NCBI RefSeq assembly: GCF_001707825.1
Contig: NZ_LYBM01000001.1
Location: 248,001-312,000, forward strand
Direction of reading: 5' to 3'
Length of the DNA: 64,000 nucleotides
From: Veronia pacifica
GTDB lineage: Bacteria; Pseudomonadota; Gammaproteobacteria; Enterobacterales; Vibrionaceae
A program made the translations under genes and the position numbers. Positions 9,700 through 19,424 of the stretch are shown here, piece by piece; positions within the stretch are counted from its first letter, which is position 1, and each line of letters begins with the position of its first letter. Under the pieces are notes generated by a model. It searched no databases. It was not told where the DNA came from and worked only from the letters and a program-made list of their open reading frames with translations.

Positions 9700-10461
9700 T
9701 TGTCAGGAAAAAGTGCAAAAAATGGAGTTTGCAGTTTGATTAATGAACGTAAAGAAAAAAGATTGGTATCTGAGTCTGATGTGACAAACTGGCATCACTT
9801 TCGACGTGGTGCATTAGATGTATTCCCTCTTTGCCTTGCTGTTATGCCGTGGGGGCTACTCGCAGGCTCATTTGCAATTGAGTCTGGTTTGGAGCCCTTG
9901 CAGGCTCAGGCTATGTCTGCTGTGGTCTTTGCTGGAGCAGCGCAACTTGCAGCAACAGGGCTAATGAAAGCGGATGCAAGCTTTTGGGTACTGATGCTGA
10001 CAACACTAATCATTACGTCGCGCCACCTTTTGTACAGCCTATCAATGCGTGACAGAATAAGCCCGCTCCCTCTCCGTTGGCGACTTGGCCTTGGTTTTTT
10101 ACTTACCGATGAATTATTCGCGGTCACCGCCCATCAAACACCCACAATGTTCAATCGTTGGTATGCACTCGGTGTAGGTTTATGGTTTTACCTTTGTTGG
10201 AATGTTGCCAGTTTCGTCGGAATTGTAGCTGGAGAGCTAATTCCTGATCTTGACAACATTGGTCTGGAGTTTGCGATTGCGGCAACGTTTATTGCTATTG
10301 TCGTTCCCACCATAAAAAATATGCCAGTGTTGATGACAGTACTGACCGCTATGACCTTATCTGTTTTCTTTGAATTGATTCATTTGGAAGGCGGTATGAT
10401 GGTGGCTAGCCTGGTTGCAATGGCCGTAGGCTTTTTCTGTCACCAGGTGAGGGTGAAGTGA
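9700..10461 (+). CDS. azlC: AzlC family branched-chain amino acid exporter, large subunit
   Basis: Up to 253 residues, mostly membrane helices, with AzlC hallmarks: FRRGALDVFPLCLAVMPWG, FAGAAQLAATGLM and IITSRHLLYSLSMRD. With AzlD it forms an inner-membrane exporter for branched-chain amino acids (YgaZH type). The start is uncertain. The frame opens at a TTG at 9700, and the first 30 residues are polar and unlike the family, so a start inside this stretch (for example the GTG in DVTNW) is likely. It overlaps azlD by one base, so the two are translationally coupled. Confidence 0.88.
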   Translation: MSGKSAKNGVCSLINERKEKRLVSESDVTNWHHFRRGALDVFPLCLAVMPWGLLAGSFAIESGLEPLQAQAMSAVVFAGAAQLAATGLMKADASFWVLMLTTLIITSRHLLYSLSMRDRISPLPLRWRLGLGFLLTDELFAVTAHQTPTMFNRWYALGVGLWFYLCWNVASFVGIVAGELIPDLDNIGLEFAIAATFIAIVVPTIKNMPVLMTVLTAMTLSVFFELIHLEGGMMVASLVAMAVGFFCHQVRVK

Positions 10462-10763
10462 TGATTTGGCTATCTATCTTTGCAATGACACTGGTGATAT
10501 TTTTTAGTCGATATCTATTTTTGTCTCCCGGACTTCCACTAAAAATCTCAGACAGACTCAGGGACTTCCTTTCTTTCTCTGCACCGGCGGTATTAACTGC
10601 ATTATGCGCGCCAATTATCTTTCTACAAGGTGGCGAATTACGCTTAGATATTAATAACCCTTATCTATCTGCTGCTATTGTTGCTGTGTTACTTGCCTAT
10701 TTCAGTCGCAAGATGCTGCTCACTGTCATCGTCAGCTTTTTGGTGTTTTTCTTGCTCAAATAA
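10461..10763 (+). CDS. azlD: AzlD family branched-chain amino acid exporter, small subunit
   Basis: A 100-residue membrane protein with about four helices, of the AzlD family that pairs with AzlC. Recognisable segments are FFSRYLFL near the start, LRDFLSFSAPAVLTAL in the middle and NPYLSAAIVAVLLAY later. The ATG at 10461 overlaps the azlC stop codon (TGATG), the usual coupled arrangement; a GTG one codon earlier is also in frame. A terminator follows immediately. Confidence 0.88.
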   Translation: MIWLSIFAMTLVIFFSRYLFLSPGLPLKISDRLRDFLSFSAPAVLTALCAPIIFLQGGELRLDINNPYLSAAIVAVLLAYFSRKMLLTVIVSFLVFFLLK

Positions 10764-10792
10764 AAAGCCGGAGCAACAGCTCCAGCTTTTTT
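10764..10792 (+). terminator. Intrinsic terminator of azlCD
   Basis: AAGCCGGAGC and GCTCCAGCTT form a hairpin with a short AACA-type loop followed by a T-run, directly after the azlD stop codon. Confidence 0.8.
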
Positions 10793-10978
10793 AAACTATT
10801 TTCAGACGACTATTTCAGTTTTCTCGGCTGCTCTTTTTGATAAATATTTGATGAATTATGCTAAGCGATACTAATCTGTAACCATAGCTTTAAAGATTCT
10901 TCGTTAATAAACATGCTGAGTGCAGAACTTTACTAGCCGAAATTTAGTGTTATTGCGCATGACTCTTCTGCTGTCTGA

Positions 10979-11518
10979 TTATTTCGCACCAACAATTTCG
11001 AAGTCATCGACACGCAACTTTGCTGAGCCGTCTTCTTGTAATATCCATAGCTCTTTAGTAATGATGCCGTAAGCATTATTCATTTCCCATGATGCAGAGA
11101 CGACAGCAGCCTCTTTACTCACCACTTCAAGTTTTGTATTCATGTATTTAACATCTTTAAAACCCTGACTGATGATATTTGTCCAGAATGCCTGAATTGA
11201 TTTTTTACCAATGAATATACCGAACGGCATCGCAGTCATGACTGAACCTTCTTCATATTGGTCAGCAGCCCCCCCGGCATCGCCACGGTTGAAAGCACTC
11301 TTCCATTCCTCGCTGGCTTTTAAGACAGCCTTGGTGACACGCTTTTTGTCTGCTTCATTTATTTGTAAACCTTGAGGTGCTTTATAATATTCAACAACAT
11401 CCATAGGTAATTTGGGCTGTGGTTTTTTGTGCTCATGTGCAGTGGCCGAATGAGACGACATTAGCAATGTTGCTGTAATAACACCGCTAAGAAATGATTT
11501 TTTTATATTGATTTTCAT
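10979..11518 (-). CDS. Exported SnoaL-like/DUF4440 protein
   Basis: A 179-residue protein with a clear signal peptide (MKINIKKSFLSGVITATLLM, cleavage after about residue 27). The mature part looks like an NTF2-fold SnoaL/DUF4440 domain: EEWKSAFNRGDAGGAADQY, then an FGIFIGKKSIQAFW loop and a C-terminal ELWILQEDGSAKLRVDDFE strand pair. Such domains bind small ligands; several are periplasmic with no known substrate. The gene is alone and convergent with azlCD. The family call rests on pattern; the ligand is unknown. Confidence 0.6.
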   Translation of the reverse strand: MKINIKKSFLSGVITATLLMSSHSATAHEHKKPQPKLPMDVVEYYKAPQGLQINEADKKRVTKAVLKASEEWKSAFNRGDAGGAADQYEEGSVMTAMPFGIFIGKKSIQAFWTNIISQGFKDVKYMNTKLEVVSKEAAVVSASWEMNNAYGIITKELWILQEDGSAKLRVDDFEIVGAK

Positions 11519-11909
11519 AATTTTCCCTATCGTAGTTTAACTAATATACTCATCACCTAAAGATTCATCTCTTAAATGAGTGCTGTTGCTTACAGAGGTA
11601 TGCCAGTAGTGAACACAATTACAATAACGCTATTGTCACTTCGAAATAAATATCAAACGGATGAAATCACTATTCAATAAAGTCAAATAATCAGATCTGA
11701 TATTTTATTTATGGTTATGAATGATGATTATTAATAAGAATGCTTTTTGTTATGTGACTTCATGTGTAATGGAATTAAACGGTACAAAGTAATGTAAAGA
11801 GATAACCGTTTTACATTGATTGAATTTTTTTAGTTTTAATTAACAGCTAATTCATACAGATGACTATAATTATTTAATTGTTATAGATGAGACAATTAGG
11901 CAATGTTTT
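11519..11909. other. Intergenic, AT-rich divergent promoter region
   Basis: About 390 AT-rich bases between divergent genes. Presumed promoters on both sides. No operator was recognised. Confidence 0.4.
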
Positions 11910-13673
11910 ATGTTTGACAACATGAAAATAAAGTTAAAACTTCCGATTATACTCATATCTTTTGCACTGATTTCAGCCATTATCACTGGCGTAATAAGTT
12001 ATACATACGCAGCGGATCAACTGACATTATCAGCAAAGGCGAAGTTAACGGCATTGCTTGAATCGCGCAAAGAGTCTCTCATTCACTACTTTGATATCAT
12101 CAAGCAGGATCTAGCTTTTCACAGCAAGGCTCCGACGACACGAGATGCTACCATTGAATTTATTAATGGGTGGCGTGAAGAAGGAAGCGATAGTGAAACA
12201 ATACTTCAAACCTTGTATACCAAGAATAATCCTTTTGCATCAGGACAAAAAGAGTCATTACTTGATGCGGAAGATGGATCTGCGTATAGCGTCGCTCATC
12301 GAAAGTATCACGGCTATTTTCGTAATTTAGCCGCAACACATGGTTATTACGATATTTTTTTGGTTGATACCTTGGGTAATATCATCTATTCAGTAAAAAA
12401 AGAAAGTGATTACGCCACTAATATCCTTACAGGGCAATGGAAAGACAGCCATATCGCCTATGCCTTTACCCAAATTAACCGAAACCCATCTGTGAATAAT
12501 ATCTACCTGACCGACTATTTCAGGTATGGACCAAGTAACAATGAGCCAGAGGCATTCTTTGCTGCACCTATTCATATAAATGGCGAGACCTACACCGGTG
12601 TATTGATTTTTCAGATGCCTATTGATGCTCTGAATAAGGTCATGCATGTTACTGCGGGTATGGGAGAGACGGGTGAAACGTTTTTAGTTGGCCCAGACAA
12701 GCTCATGCGAAGTGACTCACGTTTTTTTGGGGCAAAAAGTATACTCAGTACGGTTGTAGATACAGATTCGGTAAACAAGGCACTAAAAGGACTAACCGGT
12801 ATACAGTTCGACAAAGATTATCGTGATGCTCATGTATTATCGGCATTTTCACCAATATCTTACATGGCACTAAACTGGGTCATCATTGCGGAGGTTGAGA
12901 AGAATGAAATACTTCATGCGTTGAATGAGCTCGCCATCATTCTTACTGCCGCCATGTTAATCGGTGTGCTGTTTATCTTCTTTTTTGGTTTTTACTTCGC
13001 GTCCAACATATCGAACCCCATCTCCAATATGACAAATATAATGGAGCGTTTAGCGGACAATGAACTTGATGTGAACATATCTGTCACGCAACGGGATGAC
13101 GAGGTGGGGTCGATGGCTAAAGCCCTTGAGGTGTTCAAATCAAATGCAATTGAAAGAGACAAACTGCAAAAAGAGCTCACTCATATGGCTCATCATGACA
13201 TGCTTACTGGGTTACCGACCCGTAAGCTCATCATGGATCGACTTCAGGATATCACCTCAGAGTCAGACAAAGACGAGCAGACTTTTGCAGTAATGTTTGC
13301 TGATCTGGATAACTTTAAAACAGTGAACGATACCCTCGGCCATCACATTGGTGACGAGGTAATAAAATCGGCTGCAAGGATCTTCAAAGAGTCGTTAAAA
13401 GAGAATGATTTCGTGGCACGCATTGGCGGTGACGAATTTATCCTTTTGGTGTCAAATGTCAGGGACACTGAGGCGGCGCTGGAAGTGGCGAACAAACTTG
13501 TGATTGCAATAAAAACAGGTTTGAGTGTCGTGTGCGCGACCATTCCGGTTACGCTTAGTCTTGGTGTCGCTATCTATCCAGAAGACGCAGATGACGTCAC
13601 ATCACTGATCCGTCATGCAGACGAAGCTATGTATAGAGCGAAAGAGGGCAGTAAAAATCGTTGTAGCCGATAG
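11910..13673 (+). CDS. Membrane sensor diguanylate cyclase (HAMP-GGDEF)
   Basis: A 587-residue inner-membrane protein. One helix lies near residues 12-33, then a periplasmic Cache-like sensor domain of about 300 residues, a second helix near 338-362, a HAMP linker (SNISNPISNMTNIMERL) and a C-terminal GGDEF domain with intact IGGDEF. It should make c-di-GMP in response to a periplasmic signal. The allosteric I-site position reads KEND rather than RxxD, so product inhibition may be weak or absent. The gene is single with its own upstream region. The signal is unknown. Confidence 0.88.
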   Translation: MFDNMKIKLKLPIILISFALISAIITGVISYTYAADQLTLSAKAKLTALLESRKESLIHYFDIIKQDLAFHSKAPTTRDATIEFINGWREEGSDSETILQTLYTKNNPFASGQKESLLDAEDGSAYSVAHRKYHGYFRNLAATHGYYDIFLVDTLGNIIYSVKKESDYATNILTGQWKDSHIAYAFTQINRNPSVNNIYLTDYFRYGPSNNEPEAFFAAPIHINGETYTGVLIFQMPIDALNKVMHVTAGMGETGETFLVGPDKLMRSDSRFFGAKSILSTVVDTDSVNKALKGLTGIQFDKDYRDAHVLSAFSPISYMALNWVIIAEVEKNEILHALNELAIILTAAMLIGVLFIFFFGFYFASNISNPISNMTNIMERLADNELDVNISVTQRDDEVGSMAKALEVFKSNAIERDKLQKELTHMAHHDMLTGLPTRKLIMDRLQDITSESDKDEQTFAVMFADLDNFKTVNDTLGHHIGDEVIKSAARIFKESLKENDFVARIGGDEFILLVSNVRDTEAALEVANKLVIAIKTGLSVVCATIPVTLSLGVAIYPEDADDVTSLIRHADEAMYRAKEGSKNRCSR

Positions 13674-14416
13674 TGTAGGCGGGGCGCCTTACGTCGTTTT
13701 GTATGCTGATTAATTGAAGCGAAAGTTGATGAGTAGACGTTGATTTTGAGTCGTTGCACTCTCCAGTGCACACTTTATATTGCAAATAAACGTACACTTT
13801 TCGTATCTTTTGCGGAACCCAAACAAGGTGCTAGCCACTAACACATACAGCGGTACAGAATATCTAGCTCGAAATAATTGGTTGTAAATGAATTCAATTT
13901 CATAACAACCAACTTATTTTAAGCGATAAACTAGTTAATTTAGCTTACATCTAACAGAGAGAGCCTGCGCTGAAAGTCCATGTACAGCAGTACCACTATT
14001 AGAGTACGCATTACATGGTTTAATGGGGAATATCATCCAAAGAGCTTGCGCTAAACTATTAAAAAAATTAATTAAGAATTTTCTTTTGTCTCTCCAAGCG
14101 AATGGCACGGTCTGAGAATGGTTATTTTTTAGTCTCAGCAATGTTAGTTTCGTTCATCACTGAACTCATCGTCTTTCATCTCTTTGCCGCTAGAGGCTGC
14201 AACTCAGAAGGCTCTGATATTAGTCAGGCAAAAACCTTTAGATCTCATGTTAACAGTCACTTTCCTGTGTCTGTAACAATACACGTGCCAGTGTAAAACG
14301 TCATGTTGTCATTTACACATTTAATTTTAATGTGACTCCCGGGTCGATACTTCACTGATAGTAAAAAACGTCACTCTTTATAGAGTCGTGATGTTACTTA
14401 CTACAGGGTTGAATTA
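13674..14416. other. Intergenic, no supported gene
   Basis: About 740 bases. Two overlapping short open frames on opposite strands (near 13935-14296) have no family resemblance or good ribosome sites. The segment after 14300 presumably holds the promoter of the FKBP-type gene. Confidence 0.4.
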
Positions 14417-15235
14417 ATGAAAACAGTCTTAAAATCACTGCTGCTCAGTGTTGTACTTTGCAGCCACTCCTTTGCAGCCACTCAAGTCAGTGCACCTAAA
14501 GATGTCGCTAAACAACCAGCTGACGCCATTGAAGTCGAGCCTGGTCTTGCTTATCGGGTCGTTGAAGCTGGCTCTGGATACACAGCAAAAAAAGCATTTG
14601 TAAAAAGTCACATAATTACATGGTCAACAGACGGTAAGACAATATCCAACTCACACGATCAAGGTATCGACTTAACCCGCATAGATATGTTGAACGAAAT
14701 ACATCCGGGTATCGCAACGGCTATTCGCCTGACACCGATTGGAGAAACTCGTATTTGGTGGGTTGCCAACAAGCACTTACAGCCGGGATATCGGGTCGCG
14801 CCAGAGGGCGATCAGGTTTTACAAGTTCAGGTGATCGAGGACATGGCACCGATTACCGCTCCCGTTGATGTTTCTGTTGTGCCAAAAGAAGCGGTAGTCA
14901 CCAAATCTGGTCTGGCTTATCAGGTCATAGAAAAAAGTGATCAGGCGAAACCTGATGCGACCGACATTGTTGAGGTGAATTATACTGGTTGGTCTGCTGA
15001 TGGTTTGATGTTTGACAGCTCATACCCGAGGGGAAAAACGCTTGAATTTCCACTCAACAGAGTCATTAAGGGCTGGACAGAGGGTGTACAGTTAATGGGA
15101 CAGGGCGCAAAATATCGTTTCTGGATTCCTGCCAAGCTTGGCTATGGGGAGAATCCGCCGATTAGCGCCTTAAAAGGAACGTTGGTATTCGATGTAGAAC
15201 TATTGTCATTCAAGAAAGCTGAAGAAAAGTCTTAA
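14417..15235 (+). CDS. Periplasmic FKBP-type peptidyl-prolyl isomerase
   Basis: A 272-residue exported protein with a signal peptide cleaved near SHSFAA. It has two FKBP-like halves. The first (about residues 40-140) is degenerate. The second (about residues 160-265) is complete, with VEVNYTGW, FDSSYPRGK, VIKGWTEGVQLMGQGAKYRFWIPAKLGYG and LVFDVELLS. It should catalyse proline cis-trans isomerisation and act as a folding helper in the periplasm. An internal duplication with one decayed half is likely. It is followed by an intrinsic terminator, so it is monocistronic. Confidence 0.88.
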   Translation: MKTVLKSLLLSVVLCSHSFAATQVSAPKDVAKQPADAIEVEPGLAYRVVEAGSGYTAKKAFVKSHIITWSTDGKTISNSHDQGIDLTRIDMLNEIHPGIATAIRLTPIGETRIWWVANKHLQPGYRVAPEGDQVLQVQVIEDMAPITAPVDVSVVPKEAVVTKSGLAYQVIEKSDQAKPDATDIVEVNYTGWSADGLMFDSSYPRGKTLEFPLNRVIKGWTEGVQLMGQGAKYRFWIPAKLGYGENPPISALKGTLVFDVELLSFKKAEEKS

Positions 15236-15330
15236 TTTTTTGAGTACTGATTAACCTTGTCCTCACGCACAGTTGCGCTGAGTTTTCGGTTTCAAAATGC
15301 TATCTGAAACATAAGTCTATCTGGTATACA

Positions 15331-15370
15331 AAGCAATCTGATGTCTTACCTCTCAGGTTGCTTTTTTTGT
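15331..15370 (+). terminator. Intrinsic terminator
   Basis: AGCAATCTGA and TCAGGTTGCT form a hairpin with a loop of about 11 bases followed by a run of seven T's, downstream of the FKBP-type gene. Confidence 0.8.
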
Positions 15371-15843
15371 GCCAATAACGCTATTTTTGGATCAATAGTG
15401 CCGCGTCATGCATTTGAAAAAGTGGTCGTGCAATTATTTTTTACTCTAACATTCGTTGGCTTTAGCGCTTTTTAAATCCGAGTCGGTGTCCATAAAATCG
15501 TCAGTATGTACATTCTTTGTTTAGTCGTTTTACCGACATCTTCAGATGCATTTTTCGTATTTTGACGTCAAAAATCCAACATTTTTACTTCCACATTTCA
15601 ACTATTTACCAACCATTAATCGTGGGTAAAATCTCATTTCTTCAAAAATAATTTGAAAATAGGGGTTGTGATTTAGAAAAAAACCGTGATAGAGTTCTCA
15701 CCATCAATTGTACGGCGTACATTAAACATGGTTTAAAGAATAAAAAACCATGTGCTCCAAAAAATTAGTGAATTAAGAACGACTTGGATGCTTTTTTATC
15801 ACCTTTTTAGAAAAGACGAACTTAATTCATATTAGGAGCAAGC
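15371..15843. other. Intergenic, upstream of outer-membrane protein gene
   Basis: About 470 AT-rich bases. No gene is supported. It probably holds the promoter and a long 5' leader of the first outer-membrane barrel gene, whose ribosome site TAGGAGCAAGC lies at the end. Confidence 0.4.
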
Positions 15844-16500
15844 GTGAAAAAATTAGTTTTATCAGCCACCGCGATTATGTCATCAGTGTTCTTTGCACAT
15901 TCAGCTGCGGCAGCAACTAACTTGAGCCAAGATTATAACTTTGTATCAGGCGGTATTCAGTACAACCACTACAAAGATAAGGCGTATAAAAAAGCTGAAA
16001 ACGCAAAAAAAAGTGATATGACCAGACATACTGCGGGTGGATACCTTCGTGGTAGCTGGAACTTCTACGACAACATGTTCGTTGAGGCTCGTGCTGAAGG
16101 CACTAAAAATGGCGACCTGAAAGAAACAGGTGCGCTAGCTGGTGTTGGTTACTTTATGCCAGTTAATGACAAAATGTCAGTGTACGGATTAGCTGGATAT
16201 TCTGCGGAACACGTTAAGCTAGGCAAGAGTAAAGTAACTGAGAAAGGCCTGACAGGTGAAGTTGGCGCTAAGTATCAGGTAATGGATAACTGGACAGTAG
16301 AGCCTGCCGTGCGTTACGCCAAGTATCACAAAGCTGGTTACGAATTCCGTCTGGGTAACAACTTTAAAGTGACAGATCACGTCAGTATTGAAGCAAACGT
16401 TGCCCGTAATAACGTGAAACTTATGTACGGTGAGAATCACGATCAAGAAGTCAAATTGAAAGAAACCAACTTTGAGTTGGGTGCACGCTACAATTTCTAA
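15844..16500 (+). CDS. Outer-membrane beta-barrel protein (paralogue 1)
   Basis: A 218-residue exported protein with a signal peptide ending near HSAAAA. The mature part alternates polar and hydrophobic residues and ends in Phe (GARYNF), the signature of an outer-membrane barrel. Recurrent strands such as YLRGSWNFYDNMFVEARAE and VGAKYQVMDNWTVEPAVRY suggest an 8-stranded porin-like or OmpA/Ail-like fold. It starts at GTG with a strong AGGAGC ribosome site. It is a close paralogue of the next gene, separated by a terminator and about 350 bases. Function is unknown. Confidence 0.75.
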   Translation: MKKLVLSATAIMSSVFFAHSAAAATNLSQDYNFVSGGIQYNHYKDKAYKKAENAKKSDMTRHTAGGYLRGSWNFYDNMFVEARAEGTKNGDLKETGALAGVGYFMPVNDKMSVYGLAGYSAEHVKLGKSKVTEKGLTGEVGAKYQVMDNWTVEPAVRYAKYHKAGYEFRLGNNFKVTDHVSIEANVARNNVKLMYGENHDQEVKLKETNFELGARYNF

Positions 16501-16514
16501 TCTGCATGTACATT

Positions 16515-16540
16515 AAAAAGTCGCCTTGTGCGGCTTTTTT
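16515..16540 (+). terminator. Intrinsic terminator
   Basis: AAAAGTCGC and GCGGCTTTTTT form a short GC-rich hairpin with T-run right after the first outer-membrane protein gene, separating it from its paralogue. Confidence 0.75.
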
Positions 16541-16858
16541 ACTTTTCAGTTCCCAAAAAATACAGCAACTTACTATTCTCTTCAGTCATATTTAGGTTAT
16601 TTACTCCAATATGCATAAATTTGCATTCATAAAGTATCTAAGTATGAATGCAATATATCTCATCAATAACACAGAAAAACTCAGAGTGACTGCCTTATAG
16701 TCGTTTCCGAGAAAGCAAAGATGGCAACAAACATAAGGTTAGATAGTTATGTGATATCACATTTGTTATTCAGCCGTTAACAAGGAAGTTGTCTTTTTCA
16801 CGTTTCGTCTCTTAGGGAAATGACTAGGTTACAATTCAGAGAATAAAAAGGTGTTATT
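16541..16858. other. Intergenic between the two barrel paralogues
   Basis: About 318 bases with no gene. It presumably holds a separate promoter for the second barrel gene. Confidence 0.4.
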
Positions 16859-17491
16859 TTGAAAAAATTATTATTATCCAGTGCTCTCGTCACCGCTTCT
16901 TTTATTTTGTCTCCAACAGCAGTCGCTGCCGGGCATGGTGGTGGATATGACTTCGTATCAGGGGGGCTCTCACATACGCGTCTGAAAGATGAGATTCCAA
17001 CAAAAACTGATGCCCGCGATCGCAAAGAGAGTAAAAACGTTTCTGGTCTATATCTCCGTGGTAGTTGGAACTTTTTCGACCATGTTTATGGAGAAGCACG
17101 CATTGATTATCGCAAGAAAAATGACCTGTCGTATGAGGAAGGGTTAATCGGGCTGGGTTACTACTATCCCGTTGATGACAAGCTTTCAGTAAACGCCTTG
17201 GCTGGCTACTCATCGACGCGCACAAAATTGGGTGAGAAGTTCAAAGATAACGGTCTGAGCGTTGAGGTCGGCGCTAAGTATCAGGTGGTTGATATTTGGT
17301 CTTTTGAGCCTGCGATCAATTACAGAAGATATGATATTAATCGATATGAATTGAGATTAGGTAACAGTTTTAAGGTAACTGATGACATCAGTATTGAAGC
17401 CAATCTTAATGTGTTGCAATACAAAGAGGATGGTTCTGATTCTACCACCAGAGATACCCGTGTAGAGTTAGGTGCCCGTTATACTTTTTAA
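16859..17491 (+). CDS. Outer-membrane beta-barrel protein (paralogue 2)
   Basis: A 210-residue exported protein with a signal peptide ending near SPTAVAA, matching the upstream paralogue along its length: YDFVSGGL, YLRGSWNFFDHVYGEARID, VGAKYQVVDIWSFEPAINY and a terminal GARYTF. It starts at TTG preceded by AAGGTG, a rare start codon that would lower translation. The tandem pair points to gene duplication, perhaps with different expression, as each has its own leader. The ligand or role is not known. Confidence 0.75.
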   Translation: MKKLLLSSALVTASFILSPTAVAAGHGGGYDFVSGGLSHTRLKDEIPTKTDARDRKESKNVSGLYLRGSWNFFDHVYGEARIDYRKKNDLSYEEGLIGLGYYYPVDDKLSVNALAGYSSTRTKLGEKFKDNGLSVEVGAKYQVVDIWSFEPAINYRRYDINRYELRLGNSFKVTDDISIEANLNVLQYKEDGSDSTTRDTRVELGARYTF

Positions 17492-17580
17492 CTATGTCTT
17501 CTGCTGCACTGACTAAAAAAGCGCGTTTAGCGGCTTTTATATTTCAAGAAGTCATGCGTGCTTTACCACATTGCAAGAGT

Positions 17581-17877
17581 TCAGTGACAAGCTTGCTGCA
17601 GTGCCTGAATGCGACTGTTTCTCATATGATCGTGCATGCTCCAGTAAGACACTCTCTCTCGCTTCTCTTCTTCACCAACGATAGTGACAGTGATGGTTTT
17701 CTCATCATTTCTATCGCTGTCAAACCAATATCCATAAACATCCTGACGAGAGCGTCTATTCGGCAGTTCCTGCCTTGAAAAACCAGTGCTGGCGATGTGA
17801 CTGTAATGGTTCACACTAACATCCTCTGTATTTATCTTCACGTCGTTGAGTGCCACACGTTGCCGTTCAGTTCCCAT
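17581..17877 (-). CDS. Hypothetical protein, 98 residues
   Basis: An open frame on the minus strand with a reasonable amino-acid mix and segments such as SRQDVYGYWFDSDRNDEKTI. No family, signal peptide or membrane segment was recognised. The ribosome site is weak. It overlaps an equally long open frame on the plus strand (17494-17778), which looks less protein-like. Reported as possible only. Confidence 0.3.
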   Translation of the reverse strand: MGTERQRVALNDVKINTEDVSVNHYSHIASTGFSRQELPNRRSRQDVYGYWFDSDRNDEKTITVTIVGEEEKRERVSYWSMHDHMRNSRIQALQQACH

Positions 17878-18043
17878 AGTATTCTGACAATTATCGATAT
17901 TTGTGATGTGATGATTTGATGCAGATAGTAAGCGGATCCGTGAGATGAAGGAGTAGAGTGTAATATTCCAATGTACCCAGTTCTATTTCTTAAGGAGTAA
18001 CGATCTGAAAAAGTGTCGAGATATTCCCTTGACGAGTTGGTCG

Positions 18044-18072
18044 ACAAAAAAACCGGAGAATCCTCCGGCTTT
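18044..18072 (-). terminator. Intrinsic terminator of the TldD/PmbA-like operon
   Basis: On the minus strand AAGCCGGAGG and CTCCGG pair and are followed by a run of T's. It lies about 40 bases after the stop codon of the second protease-like gene. Confidence 0.75.
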
Positions 18073-18110
18073 GTCATGCTAATTAACTATGTACCTGAGA
18101 CTGGAAGCTA

Positions 18111-19421
18111 TCACAGTGTAAAACGCATTGATTTAATCAGTGCGCCGGGCGCTTTTGACCCTCCGCGGGCACGCTGATTTAACTCAATAGTCTCAACCGA
18201 TAGCTCAGATTCCTGCGTTAGCGCTTCTAACTCGCTACCAAACAGACGATACAAGGTGTCGTCAAAGCGCATCACATTGATCGGAGCAATAATCTCACCA
18301 TTCTCAACCCAGAAACAGGCAAAGCGTGTCATCCCCGTGATCCGCGCTGAAGCTCTATCTGACGGGTTAAGGTAGTGAAGATTGTTGATGTAAATCCCTG
18401 TACCCAGCTCTTTTAGTACCTTATTTTTCGAAAGGTCGCCGGATTCGATTTCGAGGCTACCAAACCCTTCATATGACCCAGCACCATTGTGCTCGACGTT
18501 AAATTCGGCACCTGTTGTTGGGCTGATAAATAAACTTTCCGTTTTGCCTTGATTAATCACAGTACGGCTCTTAGCGATGAAACCGCTGCCATTGAAATCA
18601 GGCTTCATGCCAATATCGAAGTTATCTTTCACTGTCAGTAGCGGAGAGAGGGTATGTTCTCCGTCATGAAGCTTTTGCAGTAAACTGGACTTATTGCGGA
18701 AAGCACCGTAGCTGCAATCAAGAAACCAACTTAGGTAATTGACCGCTGCTGGCGATAAATAGACACGATATTCACCGGGATCCAGTGTAATGGCGTCCCG
18801 TCTCATGATCTCTGCATCGCGAGCAGAGTCCTGAAGTTTGGCTCTGAAATCATCTAATGACCATGTATCGCTGCTGTAGCTACCCGTTGCTGCCTTGTCA
18901 GCGGTGATGAAGATACTCCAGTTGAACGTAACGTCATCATAAGCAGCCCAATTGATTTGACCGAGATGATTGGCGAAACCAATATACTGTTGCCCCATCA
19001 CTAATAAGCCCACTAAGTCATACTCTTTCGACGAACGAATAATATCGCTGACAATCTTGGTGGACTCGTTAAAGCTCCTCTCAACATCACGGCATGTAGA
19101 TATGGGCTCTCGGTTATAATCGAAGAGTGTGTATTCAGGTGATACAGAGATGGACTGACGCAAACTCTCAACCAAGGAAGATAAGAGCGCTTTGTCTTCC
19201 TCGTGGTCCATGGTGAGAGAGACTTGAGCTTTAGCCTGCTTCTGACCATCAATCCAAGTCAGAGCAATTTCGGCCTGATACTGATTGGAAGGTTGACGCA
19301 CCTTACCCTGGCTAAATCTCACATACTCAGTATCTTCACCGTTAAATGAGAGCAAGAAGCCCTCGTCCTCTCGACGAAGAGATTCGATGGTATTTATCGT
19401 TTCGTTAAAATACGTTTTCAT
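18111..19421 (-). CDS. TldD/PmbA family protein, PmbA-like partner
   Basis: A 436-residue protein of the modulator-of-gyrase family (TldE/PmbA side), which lacks the metal-binding HExxxH. It should pair with the upstream TldD-like protein in a heteromeric metalloprotease; classical TldD-TldE degrades unfolded or flexible peptides and matures microcin B17. C-terminal sequence GMTRFACFWVENGEI and FIAKSRTVINQG fit the family barrel. It begins three bases after its partner ends, so they are co-transcribed. The proteins differ from the housekeeping pair, suggesting a paralogous set. Confidence 0.8.
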   Translation of the reverse strand: MKTYFNETINTIESLRREDEGFLLSFNGEDTEYVRFSQGKVRQPSNQYQAEIALTWIDGQKQAKAQVSLTMDHEEDKALLSSLVESLRQSISVSPEYTLFDYNREPISTCRDVERSFNESTKIVSDIIRSSKEYDLVGLLVMGQQYIGFANHLGQINWAAYDDVTFNWSIFITADKAATGSYSSDTWSLDDFRAKLQDSARDAEIMRRDAITLDPGEYRVYLSPAAVNYLSWFLDCSYGAFRNKSSLLQKLHDGEHTLSPLLTVKDNFDIGMKPDFNGSGFIAKSRTVINQGKTESLFISPTTGAEFNVEHNGAGSYEGFGSLEIESGDLSKNKVLKELGTGIYINNLHYLNPSDRASARITGMTRFACFWVENGEIIAPINVMRFDDTLYRLFGSELEALTQESELSVETIELNQRARGGSKAPGALIKSMRFTL

Positions 19422-19424
19422 CCC

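Noticed and set aside
17494-17778. 94-codon plus-strand frame after the second barrel gene
   Set aside because: Overlaps a more protein-like frame on the other strand, with no ribosome site or known family.
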